A stretch of 64,000 bases of DNA from Sipunculus nudus (taxonomy: Eukaryota; Annelida; Sipuncula; Golfingiida; Sipunculidae), in the NCBI GenBank assembly GCA_026874595.1, contig CM049306.1:31485519-31549518 (forward strand). The letters are read 5' to 3'. Of this stretch, positions 56,540-64,000 are shown in pieces (position 1 is the stretch's first letter; the number at the start of each line of letters is the position of its first letter). Under the pieces are notes generated by a model. The model saw only the letters and a program-made list of their open reading frames with translations, did no database searches and was not told where the DNA came from. The translations under genes were made by a program, and so were the position numbers.

Positions 56540-57050
56540 TGGATAGTTTTTCTTAATTTCGCAGTCGAATATTCGATGTCGCGGATTTGTGTGTTAATTG
56601 ATAAGTCGCTTGTGTGCGTGATATTGGCGTGCGAATATCTAAGGTCATTGCTTTAATATGTATGAACTATATTGGGTGATTAATGTTGACCAGGTGTCAG
56701 ACTGGCTGAGCGCCGATAATTTTCTTAAATTTCACAGTCGAATATCGAATGTCGCTGATTTGTGTGATATTCGATATTCGCATGCGAATGTCGCTTGTGT
56801 GCGTAATATTGGCAAGCGAATTTCTAAGGTGAAGGTCCATAATTACTGTAATATGTATGACATATACGAGGTGAATCTACATTGACAAGGTGTCTGACTT
56901 GCTGAGCGTCTATAGTTCATCGAATTTCGCAGTCGAATATCGCTGATTTGTTTGATAATCGATATTCAAATGCCAAAGTCGCGTATGTTCGTGATATTGG
57001 CGTGCGGATATCTAAAGTCGTGGCCAATTATTAACCTAATATGTACATTT
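56540..57050. repeat. Tandem repeat of about 195 bp, three units
   Basis: Recurring blocks are TTTCGCAGTCGAATATCG, GATTTGTGTGATAWTCGATA, GTGCGTGATATTGGCGTGCG and GACTGGCTGAGCGCC. A further partial match is near 56345-56380. Confidence 0.75.
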
Positions 57051-57704
57051 AAGAAAAAAAGGGTTCTTGAGGGTTCATTCTGGGACCCGATGGGTTCTAT
57101 ATGGGACCATGGTTCCACATGAAACCTTTTTTTGTGATTTATGGGTTCAACTTTGTATACTTAAGGTTCTTCGCTTATTAAGGGACCTTTCTGGAGTCCC
57201 TTACCATGCATGGCGATTAACCAAATATAGGCCTGTTTAATAATGTATATGAAATTTCCTATATATTATCAGTCCCAGAGGAGAGGTGCTTATGAAATAT
57301 TTCACATTATCTATAATTGAATTATTGCGATTAATCCTGGCTCAAAATATTAAATTTTTTTCATGTGTGAAGGCATTATATGTATGTGTGCATTACATAT
57401 TACCCTAGACATCTTGAAAATTGTGCGTAGATGTTTGTTTATTAATGCAACTAAGACCTAGGCTTATTTAATACGCCCCGTTAATTCCGTTGTGCCCATA
57501 TAGATCCCCTGAGGCTGTGCATTAAATCGATCCCATTTGCAGCCTCGCCTACATGTGTAGTATATGCACAGTTTGCACCCCTTGACCTTGGAAAACCACA
57601 GATTGCTTGGCCTTTATTAATATAAAGTATGAACAAATTAAGTTCTGTATTGAGTATTTCACTGTGGTTTGGACAAATCATTTTTAGCATTTAAATACCG
57701 TACA

Positions 57705-58110
57705 TTATATATATATATATATATATATATATTTTTATTCAATATTCAATAATTTATTTATATATTTTTATATATAGTTATTAATAATACAGTTATATCT
57801 AAAATATAAATCTATAATATAAAATATAAATATATAACATAAACATATATATATATATATCTATTATTTTTATTCAATATTTAATTATTTATTTATATAT
57901 TTTTATATATAGTTATTAATAAAACAGTTATATCTAAAATATAAATCTATAATATAAAATATAAATTTATAACAAACATATATATATATATTATTTTTAT
58001 TCAATATTTAATTATTTATTTATATATTTTATATATAGTTATTAATAATACAGTTATATCTAAAATATAAATCTATAATATAAAATATAAATATATATAT
58101 ATATATGGGT
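57705..58110. repeat. AT-rich tandem repeat, three units of about 127-135 bp
   Basis: Each unit runs from (AT)n through TTTTTATTCAATATT, ATTTATTTATATATTTT, AGTTATTAATAATACAGTT and ATCTAAAATATAAATC. Confidence 0.9.
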
Positions 58111-58517
58111 GTCAATAAATAATAGTCTTTAAGCCTACTAGCACGTATCTGTCACTGTTTGGACCACAATAATTAGGCCTACGTTTGTCACCTGCCCCCG
58201 TAACAACTGCCAGTTCCAGCTTGGTGGATTTGCGCAGTGTATATGAAAGTCTCTAATCCAGTCATGTTGATGGCTGAATGACCCTGTATGAAAAGTCCAC
58301 GACGGATTTTGCGTTCCTTGGTTTACTGCGGGTCTCACCCCGTGTGTTTCTACAACAGTTAAGGCCCAGTTCTTACGTAGAGAAATAATATAATATATTT
58401 TTTTTATAATATAAAATAATATAATTTTACTTTCTCATCCCTAACTATTCCATTTTCAATTTACCCAATATCCTGAAATTCCATTTCTGCAGGCAGAAAT
58501 AGGTTTCTGAAACACAC

Positions 58518-58519
<2 letters not shown>

Positions 58520-58592
<73 letters not shown>
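58520..58592. repeat. (TA)n microsatellite
   Basis: A pure TA run of about 70 bp. Confidence 0.95.
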
Positions 58593-58593
<1 letters not shown>

Positions 58594-58829
58594 TAAACAT
58601 AGATTTTGTTGGGTCAAAGTAACTCTCTACTGGCCCGGGCACGTTTTAGGAATGTTATAATAAGGCGTGAATTTCCTATTAATTCTTCCATATTAAACAG
58701 TATATTTATGTTACGACGGGCAAATATAAAAAACAGTAGCTAGTAGTTGCCGGGCGGCGCAGTTCTATTTAAAATAGTCGGCTAGCACAGCTATTCTTTT
58801 ATTCCTTTGATTGTTGCTTTTTTTTACAG

Positions 58830-59200
58830 TGCAAGTCTGCAAAAGACGGTAAGGACTGCCGTTAATATAAAAAATGCACTCAACTTCTCCGAGCACGTGC
58901 ATGAGGTGTTCTGCCTTATATTTCTTACCTTATTATATCTTGCGTTCCACTGTGAATGTTTAGGATAAACTCTATATATTATAGTTAATCCAGAAATATA
59001 ACGTTATACCTAAAAATATTACGGGGAAACACGTGAATGATTAGAATAAACCCTATATAAAGAAATGCTGCTTAGTAACAACGATATTTCCGTACATATT
59101 TAGAATATAATTAAACATACCTGCAAAAGAGAGAAAGGACTGCCGCTTATACACAAATGCACACGTCCTCTCCAGGTACGTACACGAGGTGTTCTGCGCA
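58830..59200. repeat. Diverged direct repeat pair
   Basis: GCAAAAGACGGTAAGGACTG, GCACTCAACTTCTCCGAGCA and GAGGTGTTCTGC (about 58840-58912) recur as GCAAAAGAGAGAAAGGACTG and related words at about 59124-59200, in the same orientation. The overlapping minus-strand ORF at 59053-59295 ends at a CAG/GTATGT donor-like site but has no domain that I recognise. Confidence 0.55.
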
Positions 59201-59358
59201 AGGCCAAGATCATAATCCCGGGTTTCGCCATGCGGAACGAATGCAGAGACCGTGACCTGCGCGGATAATGAGCTGCCGGCCAGTGTGAAAAACACAGGGG
59301 ATCACAGCAAATGGATGAGTAAAATATTGCACGTAGTTATGATATAATTTGATGGCGT

Positions 59359-59361
<3 letters not shown>

Positions 59362-59398
<37 letters not shown>

Positions 59399-59412
59399 TA
59401 AATATATATATT
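59362..59412. repeat. (AT)n microsatellite
   Basis: An AT run of about 40-50 bp, interrupted near the end. Confidence 0.95.
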
Positions 59413-59939
59413 ACTTTGCCTGCCCGAGCCCTTTTTAACTCTTCTGAGCCTCAGTACGATGTACGACCTGACCCCCATCTCAAGGGTTCTGCATTACAAT
59501 TCTAAATATACTATTGTACGCAACCTTTTTATGTAAGGAAGTCTTTCTTAAGTTGCACTATTGACTTGAAGAGTAGAAATTCTTTGTTTCATCACTGCCC
59601 ATCGCAATATCATGCTTTTTATTTATACATGTATTGAAGTCTTTATTCTCTTTTTTTAAGAAAGGGTGTTTGAGGTTTATCCAGATGATTTTACTGTCAA
59701 AGTGACACTCAATGATATGTACATTATTTGCTTCATTAGCTCTTCATTCATGAAATAACTGGTTAAATGCTTATAGGATAAAATGGTCTCGAGTAATCAA
59801 ATAAAATAAAACATGTTTTTCCGAGTATCAATTATTACATCCCCGCAAGTGGCCAAGGTATTATATATTTTTTCTTTGATCACGTAAGCTGGTTTAAAAT
59901 AAACGTCGGATACAAGATATAATCAATGCACTATGAAAA

Positions 59940-61195
59940 GCTATATTCTAAATGTCCGAGTTGTGAACATAATGGGTCTTCTCTGAATTAAAAAAAAATC
60001 TAGGTAATATTCTGACATTGTACAAGGTATCAAGCTTTCCTTTCTACCATGAAAGATGTAGTTTATAAGATACTCCTGCCTTTATATGAGTTTTATGAGT
60101 TTTTATGTGATTTTAATAGAAACGCAGTATTACTGGTAGCTCAACATTTAAATGCAAATATTTTCGTTTCAAATGTAAATGCAAATGCCTTTGCGTATGA
60201 ACCCGACCCTGATACGAGTGGATAAAGAACAGGTTGTGTCCAAATTAGTGGAAGGAAACGCATACACAAAAGCCATTAAAGACAAAAAATACACATGAAA
60301 AAACTTTAATCGGTTTAACTACTCCCGTGTAAAAAAGCGAGATGTTTTTACTGTCAAAGTGAAATGTACCTGAGTTGTGAACATAATGGGTCTTCTCTGA
60401 ATTGAAAAAAATCAAGGTAATATTCTGACATTGTACAAGGTACCAAACTTTCCTTTCTACCATGAAAGATGTAGTTTATAAGATACTCCTGCCTTTATAG
60501 AGTTTTATGAGTTTTATGTGATTTTAATAGAAACGCAGTATTACTGGTAGCTCAACATTTAAATGCAAATATTTTCGTTTCAAATGTAAATGCAAATGCC
60601 TTTGCGTATGAACCCGACCCTGATACGAGTGGATAAAGAACAGGTTGTGTCCAAATTAGTGGAAGGAAACGCATACACAAAAGCCATTAAAGACAAAAAA
60701 TACACATGAAAAAACTTTAATCGGTTTAACTACTCCCGTGTAAAAAAGCGAGATGTTTTTACTGTCAAAGTGAAATGTACCTGAGTTGTGAACATAATGG
60801 GTCTTCTCTGAATTGAAAAAAATCAAGGTAATATTCTGACATTGTACAAGGTACCAAACTTTCCTTTCTACCATGAAAGATGTAGTTTATAAGATACTCC
60901 TGCCTTTATAGAGTTTTATGAGTTTTATGTGATTTTAATAGAAACGCAGAGTTACTGGTAGCTCAAAATTTAAATGCAAATATGTCCGTTTCAAATGTAA
61001 ATGCAAATACATTTTCGTATGAACCCGACCCTGATACGAGTGGATAAAGAACAGGTTGTGTCTTAATTAGTAGAAGGAAACGCATACAGAGAAGCCATTA
61101 AAGACAAAAAAATGCACATGAAAAAAAACTTTAATCGGTTTAACCACTCCCGTGTAAAAAAGCGAGATGTTTTTACTGTTAAAGTGAAATGTACA
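59940..61195. repeat. 411-bp sequence in three tandem copies
   Basis: GAGTTGTGAACATAATGGGT begins copies at about 59959, 60372 and 60783. The first boundary has small differences, while the middle copy and the start of the third are essentially identical over about 400 bp (spacing 411). The third diverges in its second half. The sequence is related to the flank of the other amidase terminal exons (about 2200-2515), so this is amplified amidase 3' flank. The two identical 72-codon ORFs are by-products. Confidence 0.9.
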
Positions 61196-61704
61196 TGATT
61201 TGCTTCATCAGCTCTACATTCATAAAGCAACAGGTAAAATATTTAGAGGATAAAGGTAGTCTCGATTAAATAAAGTGAAACATATATTATCCGAACATCA
61301 ATTATTATACCTCCACCAGGGGGCGAGGTAATATGTATTTTTTTCCTTGATCACGTTAGCTGGTTTTAAAGTGAAGGCTGATACAAGACAGTATCAAAGC
61401 ACTATGAAATGCCATATGTCTGAGTAGTCAATATAATGGATGATCCCTGGATTAAAAATCACGGTAATATTCTGACACTGTACAAGGCACCAATCTTTTT
61501 TTTCTACTCTGCAGAATGTAATATAAGTTTCCCCTGCCTATAAACGAGTTACAGCTCTGCGATTTAAAGCAGATGCAGAGTTACTTGTAGACCATGGCTC
61601 TGGCAGTAAACACAGAGAAAAGCAAGCAAATGAATGGCATATGGTTAACATTTATCGTTTTAACCACCCGTGTAAAGAACTATAACTTCAGTCAGTTTCC
61701 ATGG

Positions 61705-61898
61705 TTAATTGGCATCACGTGTCACCTCGACTGCGCGACCAACTTTTAGCAATGACCCTTCATCCCAGAACTTGGCAACAAACTGCATGCCAACCGGCAG
61801 GCCCTCGGAAAATCCTGCGTTGATGCTGAGGGCTGGGTGGCCGGTCCCGTCGAATGGACAGGTGTTTGTAAGGGGTTCAAGTGATGCCTGCAAGTGTT
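61705..61898 (-). CDS. Terminal exon of a second, paralogous amidase gene
   Basis: This 194-bp exon is homologous to the terminal exon at 8973-9166. It shares [23 protein letters not shown] and the same phase and acceptor (ATATTTTCAG), but the first part diverges (EHLQASLEPLTN) and it ends in DAN. The gene's remaining exons are not in this window, so they should lie beyond 64000 on the minus strand. The downstream flank (about 61260-61700) still resembles that of the other copies (about 2020-2710), which supports whole-gene duplication. Confidence 0.85.
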
Positions 61899-62124
61899 CT
61901 GAAAATATACGATTAATTTCTTAAAGAACAGCTGAATATACTGGCAGAGGGTAACAATACAAGGACATTACCATGCTTTCTGCTCTACTGAATGTTAGGT
62001 CATTAATAAAAAGGCAAGTTGAATTCTCTTTGGTGGATAAGTAGGTATCCTTCTGCATTATTAGCAACGGAAAAATGTAGCAACGGAAGATGCATTTTAA
62101 AGGGACATATAATCAGGATCAATA
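61899..62124. other. Start of the paralogue's last intron
   Basis: The sequence shares short patches (TCTCTTTGGTGGATAA) with 3440-3460, just upstream of the other terminal exons, which supports common descent. No exon was seen. Confidence 0.45.
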
Positions 62125-62490
62125 TTATGCCTATTCTTTCACACTATCCGTTCAGTTTTGTTTTATACAAAGGTTTCCCAGCAGAACATCCCAGCACACA
62201 GTCTCATTTCCTCGCATACGGCTGTTTAACACCTTGTTATGACAGTGCGTGTTTGTAAACACAGTCCACGTGTGTCTGTTTACCATAACAAGACCGCGTG
62301 ACCGGATTTCCGATTAATAGGAGAAACACTCGGTATTTAAGCCAGCGGGAACATGTATTATATTTTTTTGGCCAAGTCAGTCAGTGCATCGCCTGATTGA
62401 CACGTGTTGTTGCGCGCTGCACACGGCCCCACGCACTGTGTTTATGTTGACACCTGCATTCGCGCCCGGTCCACTGTTTTTTCAACACTC
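62125..62490 (+). repeat. Dispersed repeat, copy 2 (about 370 bp)
   Basis: This copy has the same orientation as 16736-17100. A GGTATTTAAGCCAGC segment could be a TATA-like box, but no paired LTR or coding region was seen. Short ORFs here (62384-62599) are not supported as genes. Confidence 0.7.
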
Positions 62491-63267
62491 GTTTACAGGA
62501 GTAAGCAAACGGTTTCAAGGCAATGTTTTGTCAGGTACAGTTTTATTTATAAAGGGAAGAAGCTATTTTTCGTGTTACCTCAACATGCTTTATAGGTGAT
62601 TGAGCCCCTTAAGGACAGAAGCTTCCCCGATCCGGAATAGGTACACCGTTCTAAATATCCGTACAGTCCACCTTATGAAAAGTCAAATTCCCTTTCCAGA
62701 TGTTCTTTGTACTCAAATATTTTACTGCGCCGGTTTTAGCTCTATATTTTGCTTATTTTACATTTTGGTAACAATCAAAATACTGCTAACATTTATGACA
62801 ATCCAAGAAAGCATTGACACATGCAGTATTCTACATATTTCTCAATATAACATGATTAATTGAAAGATCATGGAGAAAATATACGCTAAAACAAAAATCT
62901 TAATGGCCGAATCATTTCAAAATCTTTAATTTATGTACATTCCTCTAAAAAGAGAGGGGTGACTTTGTTCCCTACATTTAAAAATCTAAGAGGGGCACGT
63001 CTCCTAGCCCCCTTTCGGAATACTAGCGTCTTATCTTGCAAAAATTCATTATGGCAATTTAGCTATACATTACCAAGAGGTCATCGATAAGGTGAACAAG
63101 CGTAAATGTCATTATGTGTGTTGTTCACAGTGGTTTTGTTGAGACCGACCATCGTCAGGTTAAGTTCCAAAACTAGTGTTGCCCGATTGTAATTTGATTG
63201 CAGTCTACACATATTCCCTCACCCTAATATTTCCGTAACGAACTATGTGTAACAGTCCTATTATTAA
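62491..63267. other. Intron sequence without recognised features
   Basis: Probably part of the paralogous amidase intron. No coding motif was seen. Confidence 0.35.
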
Positions 63268-64000
63268 GAGTTTGGCAAGAATGTTTAAGGTCAGCTTGAA
63301 GATGACAAGTCGGTGATCTGTCCAACACTCAGCACCACACATAGCCTTGGTAGTTGTGACATCCTGTCTTCTGCTTTCCTAGTAATAATGTAGTCCATCA
63401 AATTCCAGTGTTTTGATCTAAAATGCAGCTACGTAGCCATTTTGCGATTTAGTATTTGTTATCAGGAGGTCATGAGCACTACAGGTCCTAAGGAGCAGGA
63501 GTCCATTACCGTTGCACTTGCCGATACCATTTCTGCCAGTGACCCCTTCCCAGGCCTGGTGGTCTGTTCCAACTCTGGCATTGTAGTCGCCGAGAATTAC
63601 CAGTTTGTTGCCTTTTGGGTACGGATGCAATGTGAGAATTTAGTTCTTGGTAGAATTTGTCCTTATGTTTTCTGGATTTGTCATAGTAGGGGCATATTAG
63701 CTAATCAGTGTAGCCTTCTTCTTCTTCTCTAATGGCCGTTGTGGCGTTATGAGGCGATCATTGATGACTTTGGTTAGACCAGTCAGACTGCGGATCAGTT
63801 TGGTCAGGATGGTGAAACCGACTCCTGATTATCTTCGCTCCTCAATTCTTCGTCCGCTCAAGCAGAATGCGAGCCTCCTTTGTTAACGGTGAGCCGTCCT
63901 TCCTCAGCCAGGCGGGTTTCTTGTAGGGCCGCGATGTTCAATATTATAGCGATCCAATTCTCGTGCTACAAGTGCAGTTCGTCTGCCATGTCTGTCAGTG
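63268..64000 (-). pseudogene. LINE fragment: AP-endonuclease domain
   Basis: Reading leftward from the window edge, fragments across frames show an N-terminal endonuclease region, then [19 protein letters not shown] (63418-63630 ORF), then an AECWTDHRLV block. GDxNAR and TDHRLV are the catalytic Asp/Asn and Asp-His motifs of non-LTR retrotransposon endonucleases. Stops and frameshifts break the frame, for example near 63418 and 63730. No reverse transcriptase follows, so the 3' part is lost. It lies inside the paralogous amidase intron. Confidence 0.8.

Noticed and set aside
59053-59295. 80-codon ORF with a hydrophobic start and a donor-like CAG/GTATGT
   Set aside because: It overlaps a diverged repeat pair whose other copy does not keep the frame; no domain recognised.
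60245-60874. Two identical 72-codon ORFs (MVERKVWYLVQ...)
   Set aside because: They are the same stretch of a 411-bp tandem repeat that derives from amidase 3' flank; identical because the repeat is recent.

Overview
The window is nuclear DNA of an animal. It is AT-rich and intron-rich, with GT-AG splice sites, abundant microsatellites, solo LTRs and degraded retroelements, and no bacterial-style gene packing. The repeats (GTCC-type repeat ends, AGCTCAGCTGAC termini, LINE and Ty3/gypsy remnants) suggest a lophotrochozoan, most likely a mollusc such as a bivalve. That assignment is inference. None of the long ATG-to-stop ORFs is a complete gene; most are chance or repeat-driven.

One gene can be assembled exon by exon on the minus strand, from about 35.8 kb down to 9.0 kb. 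It is an amidase-signature (AS) family hydrolase of about 512 residues in 12 coding exons: 35771-35786, 34387-34494, 31266-31392, 26769-26941, 26307-26446, 22859-23059, 22435-22506, 21512-21668, 20599-20661, 19567-19697, 18144-18300 and 8973-9166. All intron phases agree. The Ser-cisSer-Lys triad (K106, S181, S205) has the spacing known for the family. The protein is collinear with bacterial nitrile-pathway amidases, has no evident signal peptide and is probably soluble.

The 3' end of this gene lies in a recent tandem segmental duplication (unit A about 752-7005, unit B about 7006-13080). The gene therefore has two equivalent terminal coding exons, 8973-9166 and 2715-2908, with the same predicted protein. 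A third, diverged terminal exon at 61705-61898 is the end of a paralogous amidase gene that continues off the right edge, so the locus is a tandem amidase cluster. Its downstream flank carries a 411-bp sequence in three tandem copies.

The remaining sequence is introns and intergenic DNA dominated by repeats. Two oppositely oriented solo LTRs sit in amidase introns (24276-25044 and 33259-34058), each with a 4-bp target duplication. A degraded Ty3/gypsy gag-pol fragment lies at 44.0-45.3 kb and a LINE endonuclease fragment at the right edge. There are several families of about 335-bp, 683-bp, 140-bp and 195-bp tandem repeats, and 51-bp minisatellites inside the duplication. A 4.1-kb element at 51481-55603 has long terminal inverted repeats built from clustered palindromic TTTCAGATTACC units; this is the most unusual structure seen. 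A 200-bp duplication in amidase intron 1 (35097-35480) carries a 15-bp inverted, locally templated insertion at its junction.
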